NCBI GenBank assembly: GCA_029953615.1
Contig: CP124529.1
Span: forward strand, 2,198,998 to 2,262,997
Length of the DNA: 64,000 bases
Source of the DNA: Pseudomonas putida
GTDB taxonomy: Bacteria; Pseudomonadota; Gammaproteobacteria; Pseudomonadales; Pseudomonadaceae
Direction: 5' to 3'
A program made the translations under genes and the position numbers. Below the pieces are notes generated by a model. That model was not told the DNA's origin, did no database searches, and was given only the letters and a program-made list of their open reading frames with translations. This document shows positions 19,886 through 28,996 of this stretch, piece by piece (the stretch's first letter is position 1; each line of letters opens with the position of its first letter).

Positions 19886-21964
19886 ATGAGTGAGCTGTCG
19901 AAGGTTCCGGTCACGGTACTCAAGGGGGTTGGCGAGGCCATGGCGGAGAAACTCGCCAAGGTCGGCCTGGAGAACCTGCAGGACGTGCTGTTCCATCTGC
20001 CCCTGCGCTACCAGGACCGCACCCGCGTCGTACCGATCGGCCAGTTGCGCCCGGGCCAGGACGCAGTGATCGAAGGCGTGGTCAGCGGCGCCGATGTGAC
20101 CATGGGCAAGCGCCGCAGCCTGGTTGTGCGCCTGGGTGACGGCACTGGCGTACTGAGCCTGCGCTTCTACCACTTCAGCAACGCGCAGAAAGAAGGCCTC
20201 AAGCGTGGCACCCACCTGCGCTGCTACGGCGAAGCCCGCCCCGGTGCTTCCGGCCTGGAAATCTACCACCCGGAATACCGCGCGCTGAATGGCGACGAAC
20301 CGCCGCCACCGGTCGAGCAGACCCTGACGCCGATCTACCCGTCAACCGAAGGGCTTACCCAGCAACGCCTGCGCCTGTTGTGCCAGCAGAGCCTGGGGCT
20401 GCTCGGCCCGCGCAGCCTGCCGGACTGGCTGCCCGACGAACTGGCCCGGGATTACCAGCTGGCACCGCTGGACGATGCCATCCGCTACCTGCACAACCCG
20501 CCGGCCGACGCCGACCTCGACGAACTTGCCGAAGGCCAGCACTGGGCCCAGCACCGCCTGGCCTTCGAAGAACTGCTGACCCACCAGCTTTCGCAGCAAC
20601 GCCTGCGTGAAAGCCTGCGCAGCCTGCGCGCGCCAGTCCTGCCCAAGGCCCAGCGCCTGCCGGCGCAGTACCTGGCCAACCTGGGCTTCCAGCCGACTGG
20701 CGCGCAGCAACGGGTGGCTAACGAAATTGCCTACGACCTCAGCCAGCATGAGCCGATGATGCGTCTGGTGCAGGGCGATGTGGGCGCCGGCAAGACCGTG
20801 GTCGCAGCCCTGGCCGCGCTGCAGGCCCTTGAGGCCGGCTACCAGGTGGCCTTGATGGCGCCCACCGAAATCCTCGCCGAGCAGCACTACATCACCTTCA
20901 AGCGCTGGCTCGAACCGCTGGGCATCGAAGTCGCCTGGCTGGCCGGCAAGCTCAAGGGCAAGGCCCGGGCAGCCGCCCTGGAGCAGATCGCCAACGGTGC
21001 ACCCATGGTGGTCGGCACCCATGCGCTGTTCCAGGAAGAGGTGAAGTTCAAGCACCTGGCCCTGGCGATCATCGATGAACAGCACCGTTTTGGCGTGCAG
21101 CAACGCCTGGCACTGCGCAAGAAGGGCGTAGCCGGCGAGCTGTGCCCGCATCAGCTGATCATGACCGCCACGCCCATTCCGCGCACTCTGGCCATGAGCG
21201 CCTACGCCGACCTGGACACCTCGGTGCTCGACGAACTGCCACCCGGGCGCACGCCGGTAAACACCGTGCTGGTGGCCGACAGCCGACGCTTCGAAGTGGT
21301 CGAGCGGGTGCGTGCGGCCTGCGCCGAAGGGCGCCAGGCCTACTGGGTGTGCACCCTGATCGAAGAATCCGAAGAACTGACCTGCCAGGCCGCCGAAAGC
21401 ACCTACGAGGAGCTGGGCAGCGCCTTGGGCGAGTTGCGGGTGGGGCTGATCCACGGGCGCATGAAACCGGCGGAAAAGGCCGAGATCATGGCCGAGTTCA
21501 AGGCCGGCAACCTGCAGTTGCTGGTGGCCACCACGGTCATCGAGGTGGGCGTGGACGTGCCCAACGCCAGCCTGATGATCATCGAGAACCCCGAGCGCCT
21601 GGGCCTGGCCCAGTTGCACCAGCTGCGCGGCCGGGTTGGCCGCGGCAGTGCCGTCAGCCATTGCGTGCTGCTGTATCACCCGCCACTGTCGCAGATCGGC
21701 CGCGAGCGGTTAGGGATCATGCGGGAAACCAACGACGGCTTCATCATCGCCGAGAAAGACCTGGAGTTGCGTGGGCCGGGCGAGATGCTCGGCACCCGCC
21801 AGACCGGTCTTTTGCAATTCAAGGTCGCCGACCTGATGCGCGACGCCGACCTGCTGCCGGCCGTACGTGACGCCGCCCAGGCCCTGATCGCACGCTGGCC
21901 GGAACACGTCAGCCCTCTGCTCGACCGCTGGCTGCGCCATGGTCAGCAATATGGCCAAGTGTGA
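19886..21964 (+). CDS. recG: ATP-dependent DNA helicase RecG
   Basis: RecG reverses stalled replication forks and branch-migrates Holliday junctions. The 692-residue protein has the N-terminal wedge/OB region (LRYQDRTRVVPIGQLRPGQDAVIEG), Walker A GDVGAGKT near residue 300, DEQH box (IIDEQHRFGVQQR), TATPIPRTLAM, and the C-terminal helicase motifs ATTVIEVGVDVPNA and QLRGRVGRG. The length is standard. It is translationally close to oxyR. Confidence 0.97.
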   Translation: MSELSKVPVTVLKGVGEAMAEKLAKVGLENLQDVLFHLPLRYQDRTRVVPIGQLRPGQDAVIEGVVSGADVTMGKRRSLVVRLGDGTGVLSLRFYHFSNAQKEGLKRGTHLRCYGEARPGASGLEIYHPEYRALNGDEPPPPVEQTLTPIYPSTEGLTQQRLRLLCQQSLGLLGPRSLPDWLPDELARDYQLAPLDDAIRYLHNPPADADLDELAEGQHWAQHRLAFEELLTHQLSQQRLRESLRSLRAPVLPKAQRLPAQYLANLGFQPTGAQQRVANEIAYDLSQHEPMMRLVQGDVGAGKTVVAALAALQALEAGYQVALMAPTEILAEQHYITFKRWLEPLGIEVAWLAGKLKGKARAAALEQIANGAPMVVGTHALFQEEVKFKHLALAIIDEQHRFGVQQRLALRKKGVAGELCPHQLIMTATPIPRTLAMSAYADLDTSVLDELPPGRTPVNTVLVADSRRFEVVERVRAACAEGRQAYWVCTLIEESEELTCQAAESTYEELGSALGELRVGLIHGRMKPAEKAEIMAEFKAGNLQLLVATTVIEVGVDVPNASLMIIENPERLGLAQLHQLRGRVGRGSAVSHCVLLYHPPLSQIGRERLGIMRETNDGFIIAEKDLELRGPGEMLGTRQTGLLQFKVADLMRDADLLPAVRDAAQALIARWPEHVSPLLDRWLRHGQQYGQV

Positions 21965-22041
21965 CGCTAGTCCCATAATGGATCCAGTTTTATCCCGAGG
22001 CTGGTTATACTTCGCGTTTATCGAATCAGTGGATACGGACC

Positions 22042-23445
22042 ATGACTGAAGTTGCCCTGGACACCGCGCCCCCCCACGCTCCCTCGGTCATCCGGCTGCT
22101 GCTCGACAAACTCGGCGTAGCCTACCGCGAGGTGGTCGAGCATCCACACCTGCCGCCAGCGTCGCGGGTGCAGGCCGTGCTGCTCGATGACGAGGTCGGC
22201 GCCCTGATGGTGCTGTTCCCGCAAAGCCAGCTGCTGGACCTTGACCGCCTGGCCGAACTGACCGGTCGCAAGCTCACAGCGGTGTCGGTGCCGCGCCTGA
22301 AGCAGATGCTGGACAAGCATCAGCTCAAGGCCCTGCCGGCCATCCCGGCGCTGACAAGCTCGCCGTGCCAGTACGAAAAGAGCCTGCTCGACGCCGATAG
22401 CGTGTTCATCCAGTCCGGTGAAGCCGGCCTGCTACTGGAAATCGACCGCGCGCACTTCAAGCGCATGCTGGTCAAGGCCAGCGCCAGCAGCTTCGGCCAG
22501 GAGGTCGAGGCCATCAGCCCCAACCTCAACCGCCCCGATGACGACACTCGGGAAATCACCCAGGCAGTGCAGGCCTTCACCGCCAGGCGCATTCAGAAGC
22601 GCCTGGAAGAAACCATCGAAATCCCGCCACTGGCCGACACCGCACAAAAGATCATCAAGCTGCGGGTAGACCCCAACGCCAGTGTCGACGACATCACTGG
22701 CGTGGTCGAGACCGACCCGGCGCTGGCGGCACAGGTGGTGAGCTGGGCGGCATCGCCCTACTACGGCTCGAGCCACAAGATTCGCTCTGTGGAAGATGCC
22801 ATCGTGCGTGTGCTGGGTTTCGACCTGGTGATCAACCTGGCCTTGGGCCTCGCACTGGGCAAGACCCTGAGCCTGCCGAAAGACCACCCGCAGCAGGCCA
22901 CCCCGTACTGGCAGCAGTCGATCTACACGGCTGCAGTCATCGATGGCCTGACCCGTGCCATGCCGCGCGCCGAACGCCCGGAAGCTGGCCTGACCTACCT
23001 GGCCGGGCTGTTGCACAATTTCGGCTACTTGCTGTTGGCACACGTGTTTCCGCCACACTTCTCGCTGATCTGCCGCCACCTGGAGGTCAACCCGCACCTG
23101 TGCCACACTTACGTGGAACAACACCTGCTGGGCATCAGCCGCGAACAGATCGGTGCCTGGCTGATGAAGCTGTGGGATATGCCGGAAGAACTGTCTACCG
23201 CGCTGCGCTTCCAGCACGACCCGGTCTATGACGGCGAGTTTTCGGCCTTCCCCAACCTGGTGTGCCTGGCCACCCGCCTGCTGCGCTCGCGGGGTATCGG
23301 CTCGGGGCCGCAACAGGAAATCCCTGACGAGCTGCTGGAGCGGCTGGGGATTACCCGGGAAAAGGCGGAGGAGGTGGTGAACAAGGTGCTCGAAGCCGAG
23401 AATCTGCTGCGCGAGCTGGCTGCGCAGTTCCATGCACCGCATTAA
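22042..23445 (+). CDS. YbaK/EbsC-like plus HDOD domain fusion protein
   Basis: The 467-residue protein combines two modules. Residues about 15-150 resemble a YbaK/aminoacyl-tRNA deacylase-associated domain (IRLLLDKLGVAYREVVEHPHLPPASR...), with RLAELTGRKLTAVSVPRLKQML in the middle. Residues about 195-400 are an HDOD domain (IPPLADTAQKIIKLRVDPNASVDDITGVVETDPALAAQVVSWAASPYYG), a family tied to regulation and signalling. The HDOD part keeps HNFGYLLLAHVFP-like residues but not a full HD phosphodiesterase site. The function is unknown, probably signalling. The gene stands alone between recG and a REP pair. Confidence 0.82.
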   Translation: MTEVALDTAPPHAPSVIRLLLDKLGVAYREVVEHPHLPPASRVQAVLLDDEVGALMVLFPQSQLLDLDRLAELTGRKLTAVSVPRLKQMLDKHQLKALPAIPALTSSPCQYEKSLLDADSVFIQSGEAGLLLEIDRAHFKRMLVKASASSFGQEVEAISPNLNRPDDDTREITQAVQAFTARRIQKRLEETIEIPPLADTAQKIIKLRVDPNASVDDITGVVETDPALAAQVVSWAASPYYGSSHKIRSVEDAIVRVLGFDLVINLALGLALGKTLSLPKDHPQQATPYWQQSIYTAAVIDGLTRAMPRAERPEAGLTYLAGLLHNFGYLLLAHVFPPHFSLICRHLEVNPHLCHTYVEQHLLGISREQIGAWLMKLWDMPEELSTALRFQHDPVYDGEFSAFPNLVCLATRLLRSRGIGSGPQQEIPDELLERLGITREKAEEVVNKVLEAENLLRELAAQFHAPH

Positions 23446-23460
23446 GCATCAACGCGTAAC

Positions 23461-23548
23461 CTGTGGGAGCGGGCGTGCCCGCGAACACCGGCGAATCCGG
23501 TGCCATACACCGCGTCGTTTGTTTCGCGGGCATGCCCGCTCCCACAGG
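23461..23548. repeat. REP pair, P. putida type
   Basis: Facing copies of 'ctgtgggagcgggcgtgcccgcg' and its complement flank a spacer with its own hairpin (caccggcgaatccggtg) and the phrase 'ccatacaccgcg', which recurs in the REP pair at 34897-34985. Confidence 0.92.
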
Positions 23549-23575
23549 TAAAGCGTCAACATCCCCGTCGGGTTT

Positions 23576-23950
23576 TCAGCCCTTCTTCTTCGGCTTCAGG
23601 TACTTCATCAACCCCTGAAACCACATTACCAACGCCGGATTGCCCTTGATCTGGATGTTCTTGTCCTGAATCCCCTGCATGAACGCCAACTGCTTGTTAC
23701 CTGCCTGCATGGTAGCGAAGCCGTAGGCCGCATCCTTGAAGGCAATGGCGAACGCCGGCTGCGGGTGCGAACCGCCCTTGCTGCTGATGCGTTCGTTGTT
23801 GACGATGAAGTGCCGGGCGACCTTGCCGTCCAGGGTCTGCATCTGGAACACCAGGTCCTTGCCCTTGAGCTGCTGCTGGAAGGCCGGGTTGTTGCGGCTG
23901 GCCCTGGCCATCAACAGCCCCATGGCCCAGAGAAGAAAGCGGAACTTCAT
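23576..23950 (-). CDS. SCP2-like sterol-binding domain protein
   Basis: The 124-residue protein begins MKFRFLLWAMGLLMARASRNNPAFQQQL: a short hydrophobic N-terminus, then an SCP2-like domain (DLVFQMQTLDGKVARHFIVNNERISSKGG...PAFAIAFKDAAYGFATMQAGN) and a Lys-rich tail KPKKKG. SCP2-like proteins bind lipids or hydrophobic acyl groups, but the bacterial roles are mostly unknown. I chose the ATG at 23950; a TTG one codon upstream is the only alternative. It is convergent with the HDOD gene and shares the strand of hupA, but with a 148-base gap. Confidence 0.75.
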   Translation of the reverse strand: MKFRFLLWAMGLLMARASRNNPAFQQQLKGKDLVFQMQTLDGKVARHFIVNNERISSKGGSHPQPAFAIAFKDAAYGFATMQAGNKQLAFMQGIQDKNIQIKGNPALVMWFQGLMKYLKPKKKG

Positions 23951-24047
23951 CAACGCGCCTCGAATTAAAAGTGACTAAGGCGCGCAGTTTATCCTTTTCA
24001 GGAACTATTTATGCAAGTTCGAAACATTTTGCCTACAGAAAGCACAA

Positions 24048-24067
24048 CGGGCGCCCCGAGGCGCCCG
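24048..24067 (-). terminator. Terminator-like hairpin downstream of hupA
   Basis: A perfect 8-bp GC stem (CGGGCGCC / GGCGCCCG, loop CCGA) lies 31 bases past the hupA stop codon. The following U-tract on the minus strand is weak, so strength is uncertain. Confidence 0.65.
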
Positions 24068-24097
24068 CTTGGCTGACACTGGGATGTCAGTGAGCGA

Positions 24098-24397
24098 TCA
24101 CTTGCCTTTCTTGGCCGCCTTGACGGGGATGTTGACGCTGTCGCGCAGGTTCTTGCCTGGCTTGAAGGCCACGGTATTGCTGGCCTTGATCTTCACCGGC
24201 TCGCCGGTTTGCGGGTTCTTGCCGGTACGCGCACCGCGATGACGTTTTTCGAAGGTGCCGAAACCGACAAGGGTCACGGTGTCCTTGTCCAGGGCACCCG
24301 TGATGCTGTCGAGAATCGCGTTCAAAACCTGATTGGCCTTTTCCTTGGTCAGATCGGCCTTTTCGGCGATGACGGCGGCGAGTTCTGGTTTGCGCAT
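24098..24397 (-). CDS. hupA: HU family DNA-binding protein
   Basis: HU is a nucleoid protein that bends DNA without strong sequence preference. The 99-residue product has the family layout: helical N-terminus (MRKPELAAVIAEKADLTKEKANQVLNAILDSI), GFGTFEKRHRGARTGKNPQTGEPVKI in the DNA-contacting arm, and a lysine-rich tail (PVKAAKKGK) slightly longer than in the 90-residue E. coli HU. The upstream region is AT-rich and likely holds a strong promoter. Pseudomonas has several HU paralogues; hupA is my best label from context. Confidence 0.9.
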   Translation of the reverse strand: MRKPELAAVIAEKADLTKEKANQVLNAILDSITGALDKDTVTLVGFGTFEKRHRGARTGKNPQTGEPVKIKASNTVAFKPGKNLRDSVNIPVKAAKKGK

Positions 24398-24583
24398 AGT
24401 GAAGCCTCTTTGACGGAATTCTTGTTGTTATGCCGTGCTGCCCTGCGAGCAGCGCTCAAGGCACCGCAGGCTCTAATCTGCGGCAGACGGAAGTGAGAAT
24501 GGCACGTGCACCGGGGCCGCGCCAGTATCTGGGCGGCCATTGTGCGAGCAACAACAGGATAAATCCGACAGAACACCCGCTAT
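24398..24583. other. Intergenic region upstream of hupA
   Basis: The 186 bases between hupA and rubB hold the hupA promoter region. A partly symmetric stretch ('tgccgtgctgccctgcgagcag') and low-GC tracts are visible, but I can name no specific operator. Confidence 0.4.
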
Positions 24584-25732
24584 TTACGCCATCACGGCCG
24601 GTAGCTGGCGATTCAGGGCCAGCTTTTCCATCACGGCCGCCCCGGTGAGGGCGTAGCCCAGCAGCTTGCCGTCTGCATCAAGGCAAAGCACCTTGAGGTC
24701 ACTGCCCTGCCCCTCCACCTGCCAGGTGCCTTCGTGCCCCTGTGGCGGCGGCGATACCACCAGCGGGCAGGCCGGGGTTTTCACGGTTATTGGCATCGGC
24801 CCGTAGGCGACCGTTGTCGGCTTGCCGGCCAGGGTTTGCGCCAGGGCCCGGGCACAGCTCATCAGCGGCATCACATAGAGCAGGTTGATGCCATCGACCT
24901 CTGCGCAATCGCCAAGGGCAAAGATGTTGGCGTGGGACGTACGCAACTGGCGATCCACGCAAACGCCCCGGTTGGTCTGCAGGCCGGCGGCGGCAGCCAG
25001 GTCGGTGCGCGGGCGCAGGCCAATAGCCGAAACCACCAGATCGCAAGCGATTACGCTGCCATTGGACAGGTGTGCCTCCAGGCCCTGGGCCACCTGCTGC
25101 AGGCGAGTCAGCACCGGGCCCAGGTGAAAGCGCACGCCGAGGTCTTGCAGCCCGGCCTGCACGGCAGTGGCAGCGGCCGGGTGCAGCAGGGTCGGCATGA
25201 CTTGCTCGCAGGGCGCTACCACATCGACCTGGAAGCCACCCAGACTCAGGTCGTTGGCGAATTCGCAGCCGATCAGGCCGGCACCGAGGACCAGCACACG
25301 CTGTTTACCGAAGGCGGCGGCACGGAAACGCGCGTAGTCTTCCAGGTCATTGATCGGGAACACCCGATCGCCGCCATCGCCTTCGATCGGCACCTGCACG
25401 GTCTGCGCCCCCCAGGCCAGCACCAGGTCGCGGTACTCCACCGCCTCCTCTCCAATCCACAGGCGCTTGTGGCCCGGGTCGATACCGCTAATGCGGGTAT
25501 GGGTGCGAATCTCGGCGTTCAGTTGCTCGGCCATGGCGCCCGGCTCGGCCATGCACAGGCCATCGGCGTCTTTCTGCTTGGCAAAGCCGGTGGACAGCAT
25601 GGGCTTGGAGTAGGAGCGACCGTCATCGGCGGTGATCAGCAGCAGCGGCGTCTGCGCATCGAGCTTGCGAAATTCACGGGCCAGGTTGTAGCCCGCAAGG
25701 CCGGTACCGATGATTACCACAGGGGACGTCAT
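24584..25732 (-). CDS. rubB: Rubredoxin-NAD(+) reductase, FAD-dependent
   Basis: The 382-residue flavoprotein transfers electrons from NADH to rubredoxin, which feeds alkane hydroxylases or oxygen-stress reactions. It has the N-terminal FAD motif [22 protein letters not shown] (residues 3-24), a second dinucleotide motif [18 protein letters not shown] near 145-162 for NADH, and [21 protein letters not shown] near 271-291 binding flavin. It lies 16 bases downstream of rubredoxin in the same direction, the known rubA-rubB arrangement of Pseudomonas. No alkB is in the window, so the physiological partner is open. Confidence 0.92.
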   Translation of the reverse strand: MTSPVVIIGTGLAGYNLAREFRKLDAQTPLLLITADDGRSYSKPMLSTGFAKQKDADGLCMAEPGAMAEQLNAEIRTHTRISGIDPGHKRLWIGEEAVEYRDLVLAWGAQTVQVPIEGDGGDRVFPINDLEDYARFRAAAFGKQRVLVLGAGLIGCEFANDLSLGGFQVDVVAPCEQVMPTLLHPAAATAVQAGLQDLGVRFHLGPVLTRLQQVAQGLEAHLSNGSVIACDLVVSAIGLRPRTDLAAAAGLQTNRGVCVDRQLRTSHANIFALGDCAEVDGINLLYVMPLMSCARALAQTLAGKPTTVAYGPMPITVKTPACPLVVSPPPQGHEGTWQVEGQGSDLKVLCLDADGKLLGYALTGAAVMEKLALNRQLPAVMA

Positions 25733-25748
25733 GTCGTGCTTTCCTCGA

Positions 25749-25916
25749 TTAGCCGATGGAGATCATTTCAAAGTCGCTCTTGCCGACACCGCAGTCGGGG
25801 CACAGCCAGTCTTCAGGCACGTCTTCCCAGCGGGTGCCGGGGGTGATGCCGTCGTCGGGCCAGCCTTCGGCTTCGTCGTAGATCAGGCCGCAGACAATAC
25901 ATTGCCACTTTTTCAT
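25749..25916 (-). CDS. rubA: Rubredoxin
   Basis: This 55-residue iron protein has the Fe(Cys)4 ligands C6/C9 (CIVCG) and C39/C42 (CPDCG), with the conserved [21 protein letters not shown] in between. It carries electrons from the neighbouring reductase. The ATG at 25916 gives exactly a normal-size rubredoxin; the longer open frame upstream runs through a REP element and is spurious. Its ribosome site is weak (GAGGA about 13 bases upstream). Confidence 0.96.
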   Translation of the reverse strand: MKKWQCIVCGLIYDEAEGWPDDGITPGTRWEDVPEDWLCPDCGVGKSDFEMISIG

Positions 25917-25970
25917 GGGGGGTGGGTTTCCTCGGTTCAGGCTGGGGCTTCGTGTTGCTGCTGATGGCGC

Positions 25971-26044
25971 TCTCTTCGCGGGCACGCCCGCTCCCACAGG
26001 CGTTGTGCATAACCTGTGGGAGCGGGCGCGCCCGCGAAAAGGCC
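25971..26044. repeat. REP pair, P. putida type
   Basis: Two facing REP cores separated by a 14-base spacer lie between rubA and ubiC. This pair sits upstream of both divergent genes, unlike most others, which follow gene ends. Confidence 0.92.
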
Positions 26045-26150
26045 AGCGCGCAATGCGTGGGGCTTTGTAGCGGCCCTGCCAGCAGTATGCAAGCAGTCGG
26101 GGCAATCATGCTAAGCTCGCCGCCTCTCTGGTTGTAACAAGCAGACCGAC

Positions 26151-26708
26151 GTGTCGTACGAATCCCCGCAAGCAGCCGCTGTCGCGTGGCTGCCGTATTC
26201 ACGGCTGGCGACCGATATCGACCAGCCTACCCTTGACTGGCTGTTCGACGAGGGCTCGCTGACCCGTCGCCTGACCCGCCTGTCCAATGATCACTTCTCC
26301 GTCACCCCGCTGTTCGAGGGCTGGCAGCCGCTGCGCGATGACGAATGCCAGGCACTGGGCATCGCCGCCGGCGCCGAGGGTTGGGTGCGTGAGGTGTACC
26401 TGCGCGGCTATGGCCAACCCTGGGTATTCGCCCGCAGCGTCGCCAGCCGCAGCGCCCTGGAGCGCGGCGGGCTGGACCTGGAAACCCTGGGCAGCCGCTC
26501 GCTGGGCGAGCTGCTTTTCTGCGACCAGGCGTTCATCCGCCACCCCATCGAGGTGTGCAGTTATCCACAGGCCTGGCTGCCGAGCGATGCCGCCCATGCG
26601 GCGCTGTGGGGCCGCCGTTCGCGCTTCGAACGTGGCGGCCTGGACCTGCTGGTGGCAGAGGTGTTCCTGCCAGCATTGTGGCAAGCGGCCAAGGAGGAAA
26701 ACCGCTGA
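26151..26708 (+). CDS. ubiC: Chorismate pyruvate-lyase
   Basis: UbiC converts chorismate to 4-hydroxybenzoate plus pyruvate, the committed step of ubiquinone synthesis. The 185-residue product fits the family (about 165-190). Conserved features include [12 protein letters not shown] near residues 27-38 and the 'VREVYLRG' and FARSV strands, with the C-terminal [22 protein letters not shown] motif at about 157-178, which contains the glutamates near the active site. The start is a GTG (26151); no ATG alternative fits the conserved N-terminus. The gene overlaps ubiA by one base (TGATG), so the two are translationally coupled. Confidence 0.94.
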   Translation: MSYESPQAAAVAWLPYSRLATDIDQPTLDWLFDEGSLTRRLTRLSNDHFSVTPLFEGWQPLRDDECQALGIAAGAEGWVREVYLRGYGQPWVFARSVASRSALERGGLDLETLGSRSLGELLFCDQAFIRHPIEVCSYPQAWLPSDAAHAALWGRRSRFERGGLDLLVAEVFLPALWQAAKEENR

Positions 26709-27598
26709 TGTACCTGCACCTGCTGAAGTCGCTCAACCGCCTGCACCCGCGGGCCTGGGACTTCGTCCAGCTCAGCCGCATGGACCGGCCGATTGGTATC
26801 TACCTGCTGCTGTGGCCGACCTTGTCGGCAGTGTGGATTGCCGGCAACGGCTCACCCACCCTGGCCAACGTGCTGATCTTCGGCCTCGGCGTGGTGCTGA
26901 TGCGCGCCGCAGGCTGCTGCATCAACGATTTTGCCGACCGCAAGGTGGACGGCCACGTCAAACGCACCGCCGACCGCCCCCTGGCCAGTGGCCGGGTCCG
27001 CCCGCGCGAAGCACTGGCACTGTTCGCCATCCTGGTCGGCGTGAGCTTCCTGCTGGTGCTGTGCACCAACAGCCGCACGGTGTGGCTGTCATTCGGCGCA
27101 GTGGCACTGGCATTCTGCTACCCGTTCATGAAGCGCTACACCTATTACCCGCAGGTGGTGCTGGGGGCGGCGTATTCATGGGGCATTCCCATGGCCTTTA
27201 CCGCAGCGGGCGGCGAGCTGCCGGCCAGTGCCTGGCTGCTGTATATCGCCAACTTGCTGTGGACGGTGGGTTACGACACCTACTACGCCATGGTCGACCG
27301 TGATGACGACTTGAAGATTGGCGTGAAATCGACCGCGATCCTGTTCGGCGACGCCGACCGTACTATCATCCTGACCTTGCAGCTGCTGTCGCTGGGTTGC
27401 CTGTCGCTGGCCGGCAGCCGGTTCGAGCTGGGTGGCTGGTTCCACCTGGGGCTGCTGGGCGCGGCGGCGTGCTTTGCCTGGGAGTACTGGTCGACGCGCA
27501 GGCTGGACCGGGAATCGTGCTTCAAGGCGTTTCTGCACAACCACTGGGCGGGGATGCTGGTGTTCATCGGAGTGGTGCTGGATTACGCATTGCGCTAA
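26708..27598 (+). CDS. ubiA: 4-hydroxybenzoate octaprenyltransferase
   Basis: UbiA attaches the prenyl tail to 4-hydroxybenzoate in the inner membrane. The 296-residue, multi-helix protein has both Asp-rich motifs: [23 protein letters not shown] near residues 73-95 and [21 protein letters not shown] near 192-212, which bind prenyl diphosphate with Mg. The ATG at 26708 overlaps the ubiC stop. The ubiCA pair next to the pho genes is the usual Pseudomonas order. Confidence 0.96.
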   Translation: MYLHLLKSLNRLHPRAWDFVQLSRMDRPIGIYLLLWPTLSAVWIAGNGSPTLANVLIFGLGVVLMRAAGCCINDFADRKVDGHVKRTADRPLASGRVRPREALALFAILVGVSFLLVLCTNSRTVWLSFGAVALAFCYPFMKRYTYYPQVVLGAAYSWGIPMAFTAAGGELPASAWLLYIANLLWTVGYDTYYAMVDRDDDLKIGVKSTAILFGDADRTIILTLQLLSLGCLSLAGSRFELGGWFHLGLLGAAACFAWEYWSTRRLDRESCFKAFLHNHWAGMLVFIGVVLDYALR

Positions 27599-27605
27599 AG
27601 CTGAT

Positions 27606-27700
27606 GGCCCTATCGCCGGCAAGCCAGCTCCCACAGGTACAGCGCTGCCTTCACAGCTTGCACATAACCTGTGGGAGCTGGCTTGCCGGCGATGGGCCGC
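27606..27700. repeat. REP pair, 'ccggcaagccagctcccaca' variant
   Basis: The arms read 'tatcgccggcaagccagctcccaca' and the complement 'tgtgggagctggcttgccggcgat'. Core bases differ from the 'gcgggc' REP but the outer pattern is the same. The identical variant recurs at 32911-33005. Confidence 0.9.
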
Positions 27701-27717
27701 AACGCGGCCCCGGGATC

Positions 27718-28089
27718 TCAAGGCTTGGCGATATGCCAGACGTCCTTCACGCCATCACCGGTCTTGTCCCCGGCCTTCTTGTCCTTGATGAAGGTGTACA
27801 GCGGTTTGCCGTCATAGGCCCACTGCTTGCTGCCGTCATCGCGCATCACCACCGTCCACTTGCCCTTGGCCGGTTCGTCATTGGCCTTGACCATCAGCGG
27901 CGGCCAGTTGCTGGCGCATTCGCCATTGCACATCGACTTGCCGCCCGCATCCTTGTCGAAGGTGTACAGGGTCATGCCGGCATGATCGACCAACATGCCG
28001 CCCTTCTCCATCGCATGGTCGGCCAAGGCCACCCCCGGGAGCGCCAGCGCAGTGAAAAGGGCCATCCAGCTCAGCGTTTGTCGTGTCAT
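27718..28089 (-). CDS. Small secreted COG4315-like protein
   Basis: The 123-residue protein has a cleavable signal peptide (MTRQTLSWMALFTALALPGVALA, cut near residue 23) and then two related halves: GMTLYTFDKDAGGKSMCNGECASNWPPLMV and GSKQWAYDGKPLYTFIKDKKAGDKTGD. This is the pattern of COG4315/DUF-type secreted lipoprotein repeats, with paired cysteines (CNGEC) but no lipobox cysteine at the signal end. The function is unknown. The start at 28089 has GGTGA six bases upstream; an in-frame ATG four codons earlier is weaker. Confidence 0.82.
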   Translation of the reverse strand: MTRQTLSWMALFTALALPGVALADHAMEKGGMLVDHAGMTLYTFDKDAGGKSMCNGECASNWPPLMVKANDEPAKGKWTVVMRDDGSKQWAYDGKPLYTFIKDKKAGDKTGDGVKDVWHIAKP

Positions 28090-28190
28090 TGGATTCACCA
28101 TTGTTTCGGGGGGGATTGAGTTCCGTTTGCCACAACTACGGCCTTTAAAGCCTAGTTCAGTCACGGAATGTCGCCATAACGGCCAACACC

Positions 28191-28212
28191 CTGTCACACA
28201 GCTGCAATAATT
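28191..28212 (+). promoter_or_regulatory. Pho box upstream of phoB
   Basis: The sequence CTGTCACACAGCTGCAATAAT fits two 11-base Pho-box half-sites (CTGTCAC.... CTGCAAT). It lies about 50 bases before the phoB start. A PhoB site here means phoB-phoR is autoregulated, as in other proteobacteria. Confidence 0.8.
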
Positions 28213-28261
28213 CCGTTATCTAATGCGGGCCAAGACACCGTATCCAGGAGAGGTTTTGAGC

Positions 28262-28951
28262 ATGGTTGGCAGGAACATTCTGATCGTCGACGACGAAGCG
28301 CCGATTCGCGAGATGATCGCCGTTGCCCTGGAAATGGCCGGCTATGACTGCCTGGAAGCGGAAAATTCCCAGCAAGCCCACGCGATCATCGTCGACCGAA
28401 AACCGGACCTGATCCTGCTCGACTGGATGCTGCCGGGTACCTCCGGCATCGAGCTGGCCCGGCGCCTCAAGCGCGACGAGCTGACCGGCGACATCCCGAT
28501 CATCATGCTCACCGCCAAGGGTGAAGAAGACAACAAGATCCAGGGCCTGGAAGTGGGCGCCGACGACTACATCACCAAGCCTTTCTCGCCGCGTGAACTG
28601 GTCGCCCGCCTGAAAGCCGTGCTGCGCCGCACCGGCCCGAGCGACAGCGAAGCACCGATCGAAGTCGGCGGCCTGCTGCTGGACCCGATCAGCCACCGTG
28701 TGACCATCGACGGCAAGCCCGCCGAAATGGGCCCCACCGAGTACCGCCTGCTGCAGTTCTTCATGACCCACCAGGAACGCGCCTACACCCGTGGCCAGCT
28801 GCTGGACCAGGTGTGGGGAGGTAACGTGTATGTCGAGGAACGCACCGTCGACGTACACATCCGCCGCTTGCGCAAGGCGCTGGGTGAGGCCTACGAAAAT
28901 CTGGTACAAACCGTCCGGGGCACCGGCTACCGCTTCTCGACCAAGAGCTGA
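28262..28951 (+). CDS. phoB: Phosphate regulon response regulator PhoB
   Basis: PhoB activates phosphate-starvation genes after phosphorylation by PhoR. The 229-residue protein has the receiver domain with acidic residues D10/D11, phospho-acceptor D54 (ILLDWMLPG), and Lys in YITKPF near 105. An OmpR-type winged-helix output domain follows ([46 protein letters not shown]). I start at [12 protein letters not shown] because the frame upstream (from 28223) lies in the Pho box region. The gene is intact. A ribosome site 'ccaggagag' precedes the ATG. Confidence 0.97.
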   Translation: MVGRNILIVDDEAPIREMIAVALEMAGYDCLEAENSQQAHAIIVDRKPDLILLDWMLPGTSGIELARRLKRDELTGDIPIIMLTAKGEEDNKIQGLEVGADDYITKPFSPRELVARLKAVLRRTGPSDSEAPIEVGGLLLDPISHRVTIDGKPAEMGPTEYRLLQFFMTHQERAYTRGQLLDQVWGGNVYVEERTVDVHIRRLRKALGEAYENLVQTVRGTGYRFSTKS

Positions 28952-28996
28952 TCGAGCTGTAAAGCGCCAAGCTGCACGTCGTACAAGGACCGTCAA

